From Calliopsis andreniformis (taxonomy: Eukaryota > Arthropoda > Insecta > Hymenoptera > Andrenidae), in the NCBI RefSeq assembly GCF_051401765.1, contig NC_135071.1, positions 15,850,961 to 15,914,960 on the forward strand: a DNA stretch of 64,000 bases. Reading direction: 5' to 3'. The translations under genes and the position numbers were made by a program. Numbering within the stretch: the stretch's first letter is position 1; each line of letters begins with the position of its first letter. Under the pieces are notes generated by a model. The model made no database searches and was not told where the DNA came from. It saw only the letters and a program-made list of their open reading frames with translations. Below, piece after piece: positions 35,580-48,257 of the stretch.

Positions 35580-35928
35580 GGGTAAGAGACCCTATTACTG
35601 TGCCTAGGTTCAGGCACTGTCTAACCCAGAACTATTACTGTGCCTAGGTTCAGGCACTGTAATAGGGTCTCTTACCCTATCTGTGCCTAAGTTCAGGCAC
35701 TCTACCTTCCTTACTGTGCCTAGGTTCAGGCACTGTACCTTCCTTACTGTGCCTAGGTTCAGGCACTGTAATAGGGTCTCTTACCCTATCTGTGCCTAAG
35801 TTCAGGCACTCTACCTTCCTTACTGTGCCCAGGTTCAGGCACTGTACCTTCTTTACTGTGCCTAGGTTCAGGCACTGTACCTTCCTTACTGTGCCTAGGT
35901 TCAGGCACTGTAATAGGGTCTCTTACCC
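35580..35928. mobile_element. MITE-like element with 19-bp inverted ends and hairpin array
   Basis: The left end GGGTAAGAGACCCTATTAC (35580-35598) is repeated perfectly in inverse at 35910-35928. Both ends abut a TA dinucleotide, as expected for a Tc1/mariner-type TA target duplication. Each end is itself a hairpin (GGGT, loop, ACCC). Inside are nine copies of an 18-nt unit GTGCCTAGGTTCAGGCAC (three with one change), starting at 35600, 35640, 35683, 35716, 35749, 35792, 35825, 35858 and 35891. Linkers are 15 nt (giving 33-nt periods) or about 25 nt carrying a copy of the right end (43-nt periods). It lies about 220 bp upstream of SK exon 1. There is no coding capacity, so it would be non-autonomous. 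Confidence 0.75.
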
Positions 35929-35931
35929 TAT

Positions 35932-37962
35932 TTATTTCATTATTTGTAAACTTTGAATGTTTTAGTACCTATTTCTATTCCCTTATATTTAAAAGTAACT
36001 ACAGTAGAAAGAATAGATTTCTCTTCAGTGCCTCTAACATATTCAGCTCCAAAACCTACAGTCCCAGAGCCACTGTTCTCACGTTCATACAGGTTTCCAA
36101 ACGATCAATCAGCTCATTCACTTCTCTCTGAAACGATTTCCTTATTCCCTCGAGGCGACTGTGGCACGGGGTTCTTCACCCCGAATGATTCAGCGGAATC
36201 CGAGGATCAATGCTACAGAGCTAGAGGTGAATATCGATTTCTAATTTCAATGGACAAAGTAGCTGGATATAGTCGTCCTTAACAGGCTCGAGTATCGACA
36301 TACGAGCCTGCTGCTGGGGTTGCGCTCTTCGTTTTCTTCTTCAGCGCTTTCACGCTGATTTATCGTCTGCCACCGTTTCTACGCGCAGTCTGGTCACGTA
36401 TTTGTGAAAATACGGGCTTGACCAGGACTTCGCTGCTCGTGAATTTTGTCGAGATTTCGCGGCAAATAGAGCCGTTCAGAGGTGAAGCTTGACAAACAGT
36501 TGACGGCGAATGTGTTATACCGAGGATATTACTACTTTTCCACGTTCCTTGGGCAATAAACTCCAGCAGATTGTTTCTTTCAAGATTCTCCCTGGTCTGA
36601 GTGAGTCTTAGCTTTCTAACCAGTCCAAGTTTTAATTGGACCAGTTTTAATTGGCGATCCGAAACCCGATTGAGCAAACTTCGATCGAGGAACAATACGT
36701 TATCAATCGGAAGTTCTATCACTCTTGAATGGACGATGCGCATGTATAGAAGAAGCGAAACTATTTTTAATACCACCTGCTGGCCTCACAGAGACAAGAA
36801 AATACTGCGACCCATTTTTCTGCAATTCTATCAGCCTCGAATTTTCGTGTGGTTAGCGATCGGTATTCGAACAAATTGCACTCGGCTCGAATCGTGGCGT
36901 CCATTTCGAAATAGTTTTTCAGTCAGTGAACGAAAAAGGTCTGACAGCCTTTTGCATCGTCCATTATTCCTCATTTAGGTTCGCTGAATTCTGGCAAACG
37001 AGAACTTCATTTTGGTTATTCATTTAACGTACATTGGTAATTACGTTAAGCCAGGCGATTTTTCATTTTTAATATTCTTTGAGTGACAATATTGTGTAAT
37101 AAAAAAGAAGGATACAGTAGAGTTTATTGTACATCTTCCTGCTGAATATGAAAAATGTTTTACGAAGTCTATTACAAGAATTACTTTTCGAAATTTGACT
37201 GAAGGTATAGCTCCATTGTACTCCTTTTTTCAAAGGATAAAAAATATTCTATGCTTCACTCTGATGAAGAAGATAATTTCAGTACTTTGTGCATCAGAAA
37301 TTTTCGACACGATCATCGATAAAATTTGTAATATAGTATAGCAGCAAGAAATTACACAATCAAGTAGAATATGATCGAATGTAGTCAGACAAGAGTTTCT
37401 ACATAATTCTTTTACTACGTTGAATATCGAAAATTCTCCAAAGCAAATCTTCTTCAATTGTCGAGAAAATTAAAAAGTTCAGCCCAGATAGCCATCACAA
37501 ACTTACTTGCAGACACAATTCAAATATCAGGCGTCTCGGTCAACTCAGATTTGTTTTACTCTATTGTTCCGTATAATTGGTTCGCGTTATTATGTTTCTC
37601 GCAATATTTCACCCACGACGTAAACACGAAAGGAATTGTTCCCTCAGAATATTCAAAAGAGCACATTTACATTAATACACCTTGCACCTCAGAAGAGTTA
37701 AGTCCCTCGAGGCAGCATAAATCTTCGCTTTTTATCTCAAACATAAATGTCCTTATCTAGCAGACTTTTGTTTCGAGCCCACTCCCTTGAAACTACCACC
37801 TATACTCATTTCTCGAAAATAATCCGACTACTGCATTTTGTACAAATTTCCTGACGTTCACAAAACACGTGAAAACACGCAATTGTCGGAGAGGTGCTTC
37901 ACAAAAATTCCCCAACAATCGAAACTCTCGAAAAGCTCATACACCTACACAACAGTAGCGTT
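35932..37962. other. Upstream flank of SK, no gene seen
   Basis: AT-rich sequence with a GC-mixed patch at 36.1-36.95 kb. A 138-codon minus frame there (36360-36776) contains basic-hydrophobic stretches but no known motif. AGTTTTAATTGG is directly duplicated near 36630. One diverged copy of the minisatellite core lies near 37361-37390. Confidence 0.35.
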
Positions 37963-38619
37963 TCAATACCACCTGCAAACGTTCACGACTGTTAATAACC
38001 AAACGAGCCTATAAACCACGCTGGCTCGAAAGCAGCAAAGCGTTGCCGCGCCTTCGAGACGTCGATACACGTCGAGCTCTATGAAATATCTCGTCTGCAT
38101 GCCCGCATTGTGACACCGCGGACAATACTGCTGCGTTCGGAGCAACTCGCGGGAGATTTGTTGGGACGGAAAAAAAGAGCAGGTGGAAGAGTTGAAAACA
38201 CCTCGTTTCGCGTGCCAACTTCCTAAACATTCTCGCTGTTGCATCTTGCCAGAAGCTGTTTCCCTGCTGTTGCGAAAAAGTGAACACGACGTGGAACGAT
38301 ATTCGAGAAAATGTTGCGCGAGTGAATGTTTGCTGCATGCTTCTTGCTTGACTTTGTTTTTTCTTAATAAAGTTATAGTCGTCTTTATTACAGTGGCTGT
38401 AATAAAGTTTATGGTTTTTTGGAAGCTATTCCCTGGATAGGAAATAAACCAGTAGCGGAAGTTCGTAGAAATAAATTTGATACAGTAGTAAAAATGCACG
38501 TGTGCGGTGACTCGAATTGTTTCAGACAATATTTGGGGGAGCAGTATTTTAAAAAGACAAAGTATAAAGATAAATGTATCATTTCTGTCTGTTTTTTCAG
38601 GAAAGGAAATTACTTCCAT
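37963..38619 (-). other. Unrecognised open frame, 218 codons
   Basis: This frame begins at an ATG with a good context (A at -3, G at +4). It has a hydrophobic stretch near residues 16-32 and a Cys-rich C-terminal third (CPRCHNAG). An overlapping 109-codon frame occupies the same strand. No family is recognised. It lies about 2.6 kb upstream of SK exon 1 on the same strand. The base composition is patchy rather than coding-like throughout, so chance is likely. Confidence 0.15.
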
Positions 38620-39447
38620 AGTTTAGAATTTTTGAATAAATATAGTACACAAAAATATTAAGAAACACAGTTCCAAAAATTTTGCAAGATAAAAGATCGA
38701 TACGAAATTGCTTCTTGTTACTAATTTGGAATATATAAGAAATCGACAAAAGAGGACGCCAGAAGCACCACAGCAGTCGCCGAGACAATTGCCTCGGCGT
38801 TTATCGCGCACGGCTTCGAAGCGAAGCTCCTTAAGGGAAAACGGTTCCACGGAAATGTTTCTCTATTTATAATATTGTCACGAGGAAGCCGTACGCATTA
38901 GGAGCAAAACGGTGTACGAGACGCGTTGCTTGAAAACATGCCCCTCGTTCGCCTCCTCACCAAGCGCCATCGCGCTCGCCCCGCCACGAAAATAACTTCT
39001 TGTGTGTTTGCGCAAGTTTTCATGCTGTCTGCGAAGCTTTCGACAGAAAAACTAACAGGACTCCTCTGTTCTGCGATCTGAAGAAGGCTGACTTGCCAGC
39101 TGCCTCTGACGACAGGGGTAGAATAATAACTTAGGTGAATTTTGTGTATTTTGTTCGCCGAAGTAGAAAAGTGCCGCCATAGTCAGACATATAGTAATAT
39201 AGTATTTTCTTGATGTACAGTGGTGAGTTTGTGGAATTGGTATACAGTGGGCTTCCATATATTATATCGAGCTCATAACACTTGCCTAGTATGGTCATAA
39301 CTTTGTTTCCATCAACTAGAAGCTTACATGAAACATGGAGGACCAATCGTTGATTTTGTCACTGTGAAAGCATCTTCGTCAGTACTCGAGGTATTTCTTG
39401 GCAGAATCCAATTTTCAGGATCCTAGGATAGAAGACGCTCCTCTCCA

Positions 39448-40116
39448 ATGCAAACTACCGTACCCCAAACGCGTTCAATGCAAAGCAGAAGCCTCGGTGC
39501 AGTAGAACAACTCTCACGTGGGATACTTGACCTTTTACTTCAGTCGAGCGAAAACGCTTTCCTCGACCTCCGCCATAATAAACTCAGCACGTTTGCAACA
39601 ACGTGGGAACTGGAACCGTATCGCAACAAATCGTTTCCTGTGAGAGGTGAAGCCCTTTCGCGTTCCGAAGCGCTCCCTTTCGAGTCGTTGCTCTTGGCAA
39701 CGCAAATACAGGGTTGCCTCGATACAACCACGGTGGTAGATTTTTCTTTAAGACTATTCTTTTATTCAGTGGACGTTGGAGTTACTCATTCCCAGTACAG
39801 GGAGTCTTCATTACAGTGTTATCCCTTTAGGAGCATAATGACACAGTACTGTCTGAATACATGCTCGGTGTACTATTGTTTCCCTGGAACTGGTCTTTCA
39901 CTTTCGATTGCTCTCACCTTTGACAAAGAAAGTTCACCTAGCTGCTGTGCAAAATATTCAGAAACTAGTCTTTTATATTTTCTACAGTCTTTACTGATTC
40001 TAAATAATGAATATATATCGAAACAGTATTGTAACTCATGTTCCCTTCGAACCACTCCATTTTACCAGATCCTCGCCTTTGAGAAGCCAAGCTCAATTTA
40101 CTACTGTGTAAACTGA
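39448..40116 (+). other. Unrecognised open frame, 222 codons
   Basis: This is the longest ATG-to-stop frame in the window. The start context is weak (C at -3). The first 95 codons are GC-richer and hydrophilic. The rest is Ser/Cys/Tyr-rich with AT-rich codons, so the frame changes character midway. No domain, signal peptide or splice structure is recognised. A lineage-specific protein is possible; a chance frame is more likely. Confidence 0.13.
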
Positions 40117-41559
40117 TCCTGGAATCAAGTTTCTTCCAGTCTCCAGGTCTCTAACTGATTTCAGGTCGTGAGCTTGTAGCAAGGCAGTGCTGCACAGTCC
40201 CCTGTCAGATGGAAATTCGCCTCGTCACATGGACGACCTCAGCCAGGCTCGTTAAAGCCTTCCAAGCGATGAGCCTCGGAGAGCAGGGGCGACGAATTAA
40301 TCGCTGAAACAGGTACCGCTTTAATTCGCCTTGAAGCCAGCCGAGAGCATTCTTAGAGGGTGCTCTCCGCGGCATTATGGAATTGGGACATGTAAACGCG
40401 AAGGACGGCCACAGTGGCGCACTTGGACGTCGTGTTCGTTCGAGATCGCTGTCCATTAATTAGAGCGACAGAGGAAAGCCCAAAGGGCGACCTTCGTTTC
40501 GAGGATGTTCCTTCGAGAGACGTTGACGTTCTACCCTCTCCTCTTCAATTAATTTATTAAAAGCATCCTTCTAGGAAGACTTTTTCCTTCCTTATGTTGA
40601 TGTTCCAGCGAACTCCCTTCTTTTCTTATGCTCCATATTTTCGAGCTCCCTGGAATCGAGCATTTAGGAATTGCTACAAGTTGTATACTTAGAATTTATT
40701 TTCGAGTTGCTGCGTGAAGGTCCCAAATTTCACTGAACTTTTACGTACACTTTGGAAGGAACGGTACAAAAGCTCCACTGCTTGCTAAGGAAGCACGCAA
40801 ACCGCTAATGAGCACTTTTTAAAGAACTCCAGCTCGTTACAACTCCTAATTGGATATCATTCGTTTCCTCTGACGTATCTGGCTAATAAAAGCTTGACAG
40901 TTTGACAAATGTAGCTAGCCCTTTCAGCTGGATGTAATTCTGAGGAAATTTGTACCGAGTCGTGTTGAATATAGTTCAGTCTTATTACATTTACTGGAAG
41001 TTAACGCTGCTTACATCAAGACCAGCTCTGCTGATGTCGCGAAACAGATAAAGCCTAACCGCTAAATGGAAGATTGTCTTCGAACAATAGTCATTGTCTC
41101 CAGTCTTGGGCTTCTGCTTGATATGGACGTTGTTACTCATTTATGGAGTAGGTTTAGATAGTTAATTAACTTGGGAGGAGGAACATAAAATTTTTAATTC
41201 AATCCAATTTTCCACCTGAATCATAAGTAGGTATTATAATAAGAGGTTTCAATGTTTCAATATAATTGTGTTCCAGTTTTGAAATATATCAATATTAAAA
41301 TATTCAAATTTTTAAATATTCATCTTCTCAAATAGTCTCACTTCTCAACAGCAAAAATTTAAAAATATTGCAGGATTCAAAAATACTAGATTAACATTGA
41401 AGCCTTCAAATTCGACTAATTATTAAACATGTAACCCCTTTTTTCTGCTTTCATATTTGAATTCCATCTCCTAAAATAGTATCATCTACTTCGTGAATAG
41501 CTTTCAAGGTAAAATCTAAAAAGATTGCAACCCCAAATCTATCTCTCCTAACACTAACA
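40117..41559. other. No gene seen; mixed then AT-rich DNA
   Basis: A GC-richer patch at 40.2-40.55 kb has frames on both strands but nothing recognisable. The remainder is AT-rich, with the tract at 41.3 kb. Confidence 0.35.
41275..41420. repeat. AT tract of AATATTCAAAT words
   Basis: Short degenerate member of the same tract family. Confidence 0.5.
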
Positions 41560-42086
41560 CTAATCTGCACCCCAACAATCTTCTAAAAAGACAGTTTCTC
41601 CTTCCTCATAAAGGAGAACCATAGATTGAAAAGAGAACTCATTAGTTTCACAATATGAAGTGTGCACACAGGAGTCGTCAGGCACATCAGTTTCCATCAA
41701 CGTCCATCTCCACGTTCCTCCGCCGCCGTAAACTCGACGTCGATAAAACTTAGCAAAGCCAACTTCATCGAGCGACGGGAGAAGCCTCGAGTTACTGGCG
41801 GAGACACGGTCATCGGGCGAGGGAAGCGGAGCGTCCTCGGAGGAAAAATCCTGAAGAGTCTCGAAGCCAAACGCTTTCACCCTCGTCCATGCTCGTGCAG
41901 CCGCCAATAAAAGGGGTCGAAGGTAAGGGGATTCGACTGGCGTCCAGGCAGATTGCAACGAGGGGAGGATAGATAACAGCGGACGTGGCCGTAAAGTAGC
42001 CCGAGATGAAGAACCGGATGGAAGGGTGGCGGAATTTCAGCCGATAGCGCGTTCCACTGTGCCGCCGTGGATGTCTTTCGTTCCAC
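41560..42086 (-). other. GC-rich patch with minus-strand open frames
   Basis: Two overlapping minus frames (69 and 132 codons) occupy a GC-rich patch. The longer one ends with an acidic segment (YEEGETVFLEDCWGAD). No domain is recognised, and no strong donor on either edge supports an exon. It could be a 5' exon of SK or a regulatory patch; the evidence is weak. Confidence 0.12.
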
Positions 42087-44799
42087 TTCCGTTCGCTTTC
42101 GTTATCTGAAACGACGCTCCAGATACTTCCAGTCGAACCACGGCCGATTAGATAGAGGTGCTTGCAGCTGCGCTAGTGGAATTTCTCACCTGGCAGACGA
42201 CCGATCGCCCGCTGACATTGGTCGCCGGACGAACCTGAGAGCTTTCTTTTCAAGAAGCTCTTGAGAACAGAGATGTGAAGGGAAGCTTGGGGTATATCGG
42301 AAATAGAAAGTTGAGAGCGTCACACTTGGGAAATAGTGGAAGGAATACGATTTTTGAGCGATGGATAGACCATTCTGGTATCATCTGGGGGAAAAGGTTT
42401 GACGAAAATTTCACGAAAAAATTGCAGCTACCGTGAAAAGAGTTTATTCTTTTGAAGAGCTACTTCTCTTTGAATATTAATTATTAACATTAATTCAGTC
42501 CTTCCTTAATGGAGAATTGTATTTTATTTATGCATTATTTTTTTTAAAAAGTATCACTGACATATCAATAGTCAATTATTACAAAATTGCATGTAAAACT
42601 ATCTGCTCCAAATAATATTCAAGAAGTGTACTACCCTAACTTCATCGAAAGTGTGTAAAGTTTTCTGCACCCCTATTCAGAATAAATTAAGACAATCACT
42701 TTTCAATTAGATCCAAAGCTTCAGTTTTACGAGCTACTCTGCTGATAAGCGACAGAAAAGACTGTCTAATTTGCAAGTCAAAATTTTCGTCGTGTTCAGA
42801 GGGACTGCTAAAACTGTCCCACAAAAACGTGTTCAGTCTGCCGTATCTTTGCTTTAATACGCAACTCTAGTTTCACGTCACGTTAGGGAGTCCGTTTAAC
42901 TGGCTAGGAAAATGTGGGAAAAAGAAAGCGCATGGTCAGCTGTGACAGAGTGGACAAGAATTACGCGAGTCGCTAAAATAGGAAAAAACTTTGTTATCCA
43001 ACTTCAGAACATTATGCGTCACGTTAGCATTCAACACCTACACTAGTCTTACATTGTTACTTCTTTGAAACAATTGTAATCGGAGAATACTTTTATGTGT
43101 AACACATGATTTTAATGAACAGAGTTCCCTGATGATGGCATTGAAAATGATCCCATTTTTTATTCAGTCTACATCTAAGTAGACACAAGGACATGAGCTA
43201 TATTAGGCGAGTCTATACACTGTCAGCCAAAAGTTCATCTGCCAATTTTTATTGTAATCGTTCTATCTAACAAGGTTCTATCTTTCAAGTGATCGATGTC
43301 TATTAATATAATTAGAATAAAATTCTTGATAAAATTGAATAGAATTTGTTACAAGCATTTTAAATTCTATCACTGCTGTCTTAAATTCGATATATTTCAC
43401 TTGAAATTGAATTAGATCTTACATGTTCCAAAAAAGAAGGAAATCTTGGTTAAACAGTCCTTTTCCCTGATGTATGCTCAACCACGCTTCCCTTAGATCC
43501 CAAGTTTTCGTTGTTCACGTACACCGTGTCGTTTTGAATCTAAATTAGTCAGAAATTAAATTGCAAATTCGAGGAGCTCGTATATTAGTCTGTCTGGAAA
43601 GTTTAAACGAACACGAAAGTTTCGTAGAGTATTAATAACGCGACACACGTTTTCGTGAATCTCACGTTTGGTAGATCAGTTTCGGGATTTCCATTGAGTT
43701 GGCCAGGAACTAAAATGTACTAATCAGCAATTGTGGTTCACATGAGAAACGAGTTGATAACTGATTGGTAAATTGTGTTTCCATCGGGAAATTAATTTCC
43801 AAGCAAATACTCAAACTTTAGAACTTCTAAGTTCTCAAATTTTCAAGTTTTCTAATATTTAAATTTTCTTCTTTTAAATGAACAATGAAGGAACTTCGTG
43901 AAGGTTCTATAACCAGCTTCTGGCTACTTATAGCATTAAGTTTTAAAAGATTTCTGAAGTAGAGGAGAGGATAAAAGTAGGGCTTGGCAGGATTGGAAAA
44001 ATGTAGGTCTAACTACAGTGTCTAAGCTACGTGAAAGTTAAAAGGGTAAGATAATTACATAAATTGAAGGTTATAATGGCAGAATACACTTTCTGGGTGA
44101 CATACCCAAGTGAACAAAGTGAAAATAATGCGCAACATAGCGAACACTAATACAAGAACCAAATACTAAGAGCAGAAACAGGAAATCAAATAAAATTAAT
44201 CATTCAAGTGTTTCGATCAATTTCACGCAATTGGAGCATTATACAAACCAGTTACACACCACACATAGCTGCAATGTAAATCTCATGGTTTGTAAAACAA
44301 ATCGCTTGACAGCACAGGTTCAAGAGTAAATATTTTCGAGCGATAGTTTCATCGCAAAGTTTCCGCGACTGTGAACAATTTCAACGAGATAGAAATGTTC
44401 ATCAGCCGTGCTATCGCATCGATGTTTGAAATTGTTTCTGTCTCGCGGTTAGATATTGTTCACTGGTCTCTCTTTTATCCTTGCGAACGGTTTAATGCGT
44501 CTTCGTCGGGCGACGCCGACGAAACGTCGCCGATGAAACGCGCGAAATGTTTACACAGGCCTATCTAATGGTGCGGGCCACGATCGATATGCTGCCATTT
44601 CTCGTTTACGTAATGTTGCATTCGCGTTCACCTGCGATCCAGCGATACGTGTTTTGCACGTCGACGTGTCCCTTGTATGCTCAATCTCCACTGGATATCT
44701 ACTGAAAAAAATTTAATTTCTTTCACGATCGACGACGCTTGCAAAATATTCGATAAGAGGAGGGAAATTCAAATTGTTGTGATCGAGATATCGTTTTGT

Positions 44800-45150
44800 T
44801 GAACCTCGAATATTTGAGCATTTGCGAATTCGAGACTTTGAAAATTTGAGCAGTTACATAGTTGAGAAGCAGAAAATCTGAATACTTGAAAATTATGAAA
44901 TTTCAATAGTTAAAAAGGTGAAATTTTAAGCAGTTGAGAACTTGAGAAACTGAAAATTTGAATATTTGAAAGTTTGAAAATTTAAATATTTGAAAATTTG
45001 AAAATTTGAAAATTTGAAAATTTGAAAATTTGAATATTTAAAAATTATACAATTTGAAAATTTGAGGAATTGAAATGTTGGGAAGCTGAAAATTTAAACA
45101 GTTGAAAATTTGAAAAGTTCAAAATTTCACACTTAAAACTCTAAAATTAC
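44800..45150. repeat. TTTGAAAA tandem tract
   Basis: The longest and cleanest tract. At about 44992-45032 it has a run of five exact 8-nt steps of GAAAATTT, flanked by degenerate copies on both sides. A mirrored tract in the opposite orientation lies at 45535-45660. Confidence 0.8.
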
Positions 45151-45534
45151 AAAAAATGTCATTAGAAGGATTAAGTATTTAGTTGAAGTAACTTCAGAAA
45201 CGAAATACGACGAGCAGAGGTCGGGGAAGTTCGCGTATGAAGCGCGCTCGATAGCCTAGATTTACATTTATAAGGAAGTTCAATGCTGAAGTTCTCCAGC
45301 GTGAAAGTTCATAGCACTGATGACACGAAGAATCGTGGAAAGCCTGCAGCTGTAAGATAGAAGCCACGTAAGGAACAAAACTTCCCATGTTCTCGAAGTT
45401 GTGACAATTCATGACTACAAGAATGGCTCTTCCACGATCTGTTCGGTGTTCCGTTTTCCAGCTTCCGGATTAAGGCTTTCTTAGTACAAAGTCAAATAGA
45501 AACAGGCTTAAAGAAAATTTATGTGCAGTCAAAC

Positions 45535-45660
45535 CTTTAAATTTTCACATTCTTTAACTTCTCAATTTTCAAATTGCCAATTTATGAAATTTAGACATTT
45601 TTTAGTTTTCAAATTTTCAGCTTTCTAGACACTTCACTCTTAAAATTCTATAAATCTTAA
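45535..45660. repeat. AT tract, opposite orientation
   Basis: AATTTTCAAATT and TTTTCAGCTTT words form a tract that is the inverse of the one at 44.8-45.15 kb, about 400 bp away. The pair could form an imperfect inverted repeat. Confidence 0.5.
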
Positions 45661-46581
45661 AAATCCTCTTATTTCACCAACAAAAACTGGCTAAACCTCG
45701 AGGGCAAGAATTGTCCATAATCCCATCTCCTCGAAAGAAGCTCGAAAGCAATTAACGTCTAGTCTGTGACTGAAGCTCGCGAAACACAGAAGGAGCTGTT
45801 CTACTCGAGTGACCGTGTCGCGGGTCGCCCAGTCAGCTCGTGTCCGCCCATTGCGTTCAATTAGCCACCCAATTAAACCGCTTGATTAAACAATAAAATT
45901 AAAGGGGCCGCGGCACGGTGACAGAAACGAAGTAACCGCGATGGGGGACTCGTCACGTACGCGGGGCTTCGAAGTCAAGTAGAAGTAATCGTCGAGAATC
46001 GATCATACTATCGAGAGAAGAGTGATTGGTGAGCCACCCTCGCAAGGGGCCGCGCATAATCAGCGTCCATTAACTTAATTAAGCGATATGGGCGAGCGGA
46101 GAATGGAACCTCTTCTCACCTGTGGCCCCTTTATGGTTCGAAGCAGAGGCTCTTTCACCCACGAAGCAGATTGCGTCATAATTCGGCAAACCAAAGCGGC
46201 TGAAGTTCATCGATCCTCTCAGTTAGCAACTATAGGCAACGAGGATGGGGAAAAGTTCGAGAATTAATGATTGCTCCACAATCGGATCGATTTATATTGG
46301 AAAAGAATGGCTACCGACGTGGCGCAGCGACTGGCATCACTCATCGAAATGGCTGCATAAATTGTTTTTTCTTTAACTGAGTTTGTTAATTTCTGGTCGA
46401 TTGAAAAGCAGCCACCTTTGGAGAGAGGTTCAAAGAGAACAGGATGATGGTAACAGATTGTTCAAATCAGGTCTAATTACTGTAATAAAATCTTTGTAAT
46501 CTCATAGATATACCTTACATGCTACTATATACATGTATATAGAAATTTTTATAGATTCAAAGTAAGAGGTATGATAAACAC

Positions 46582-46625
46582 GATGTAAGTAGAAGAACCA
46601 CGTATGTGGTCAGACATCGAATTGT
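46582..46625. repeat. Isolated copy of the 36-bp minisatellite core
   Basis: The sequence GTAAGTAGAAGAACC, then TATGTGGTCAGACATCGAATT, matches the minisatellite core and the start of its 12.8-kb extension. No tandem neighbours are present, so the family is dispersed as well as tandem. Confidence 0.55.
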
Positions 46626-47414
46626 AAGGAAACGTGACGAACCTCTATGTGCTAATTTTAACAAAACCTTATGAATCTCTCAAGTAGCCAGAAATATTCA
46701 GTCTAGTCGGTATGGTAATTCCAGAATTATAGCAGCAGAAATAAAACGTCTTGCAGCAGCTAAAATATTTAAAAGAGTCTCAGACTACTCTCTTAAAAAT
46801 ACCTACTACAATAAAGGATTTTCTATGTTGAACCATGAAATGCGACAGCTGGTTTCTCAATCACAATTAGAAACAAATGTCAGGAATTTCAACGATCGAC
46901 TGAATAATTCTCGACACTATCACGATATTGCCGTAAATACACGTCGAGTACGATTTTAATCGAATCCACATCCATCAGCTGTAACGAACAGGTAGAGTCA
47001 GACTTTCCATCGAGAAATAGAACATACATAATGCAAAGGTCGATCGGTTTGACCCCATCTCTGCTCGATCATTTTTGGCGTCGCGGTAAGAGCGACGAGC
47101 CTCCAATTAATCTTGAAGCGAGGAAGACGCGGTCTCCACTTCTCCTCGCGCATTTCGCGAAACAGCATCTGGGGAGCCATTGTTATTCATGAATTCTCTC
47201 TACCGGAAATCTCTTGCTTACGCCCCTGCCCGACACTCATTACTGCGTGCCTGATTTATTCATGCTCGGGAGCATCGCGTGGATTTTAACGAACTGATGC
47301 ACACGGAATTACTATTAATAACTTCCGGTCACAGAGTGAATCAACGAGTCTTCGATGATTTTTAACTTCTTCGCATGACATTTGACCCAATTTTGCTACT
47401 TGTCACCTTAACAC

Positions 47415-47640
47415 GAATTATTTCAAGTATTCAAGTCCTTAGACTTCCAAATATTCAAAATTTCACGCTTTTGAATATTTTAGTACTTGAATTTTTAAAT
47501 ATTCAAGTATCCTAGAAGACACAAATTTTCAAATATCTAAACTCTTATATTTTTAAATATTGAATTATTCGCAGATTCGAACTGTGAAATTCTGAAACAT
47601 TCGAAGGTTGAGATATTCAAATATTCATGTATTCAGACCT
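47415..47640. repeat. AT tract of AATATTCAAGT words
   Basis: Degenerate tract of TTTTAAATATTCAAGTA-like words. Confidence 0.55.
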
Positions 47641-48257
47641 TTTAATTCTTCAAGCTGGCTTTCCATTTGTTTCCGTTTTCCGGTTTCGAAAACGTTATTA
47701 CACACGAGCAGCTCCATACACTGTTTTCATACACATGCATTATCTCCCGCTGTTCTTGATATTTTCTCTTTTCCAACCCCCTCGCCCTCGAGAGTATCGC
47801 TCTTCCACAGATTTTAATTAAACGTTGCGTTCTTCTTTCCCTGGTGCTTCGACTGGCCTCTCATTTAGTTCGAACGCGTAAAACGTTCATCATTAATAGC
47901 GGAAACGTAAGTATTTTTTTCTGCCACGTTTTTCCAAGGATTCTAAGCTCGTAATTATTTCACAGGACTCTATCACGATCGCGTAGAGAATATATGATTT
48001 CAATTTATTTCCACACGGAAATCCAGAAGCCCAATTTCGAACTGTATGCGCACTCGCATTAGAGGGTGAAAATAGTATGCAAATTTTTTGCGCCGAAACT
48101 TTCGCCGTTTTTTTCCACCTTGGTAAATGAAGCTTTTCATGGAGGATACGAGGAAAACATTCAGTAATAATATTTGTTAAAAAACTCTACACATCGTATT
48201 TACTATTAGAAAAATCATATCAATTTTACAGTGGTAGATAGAATTTTCTTTTAATGT

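Larger units (their letters stand above)
42087..48257. other. Gene-free stretch with AT tracts and GC patches
   Basis: I see no supported gene. GC-rich patches occur at 42.0-42.3, 44.4-44.7, 45.75-46.35 and 46.95-47.35 kb. The patch at 45.8-46.3 kb has no notable frame, so it is a better candidate for a regulatory element than for an exon. A perfect 18-bp palindrome, CTATATACATGTATATAG, lies at 46525-46542. Confidence 0.35.

Noticed and set aside
35577..35931. CRISPR-like array (18-nt palindromic repeats with regular spacing)
   Set aside because: The spacers are not unique: they are two recurring linkers. The context is a eukaryotic genome and the block has transposon-like inverted ends.
46525..46542. 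Perfect 18-bp palindrome of AT dinucleotides
   Set aside because: TA-rich palindromes of this size are expected by chance in AT-rich DNA; no repeat copies or element ends accompany it.
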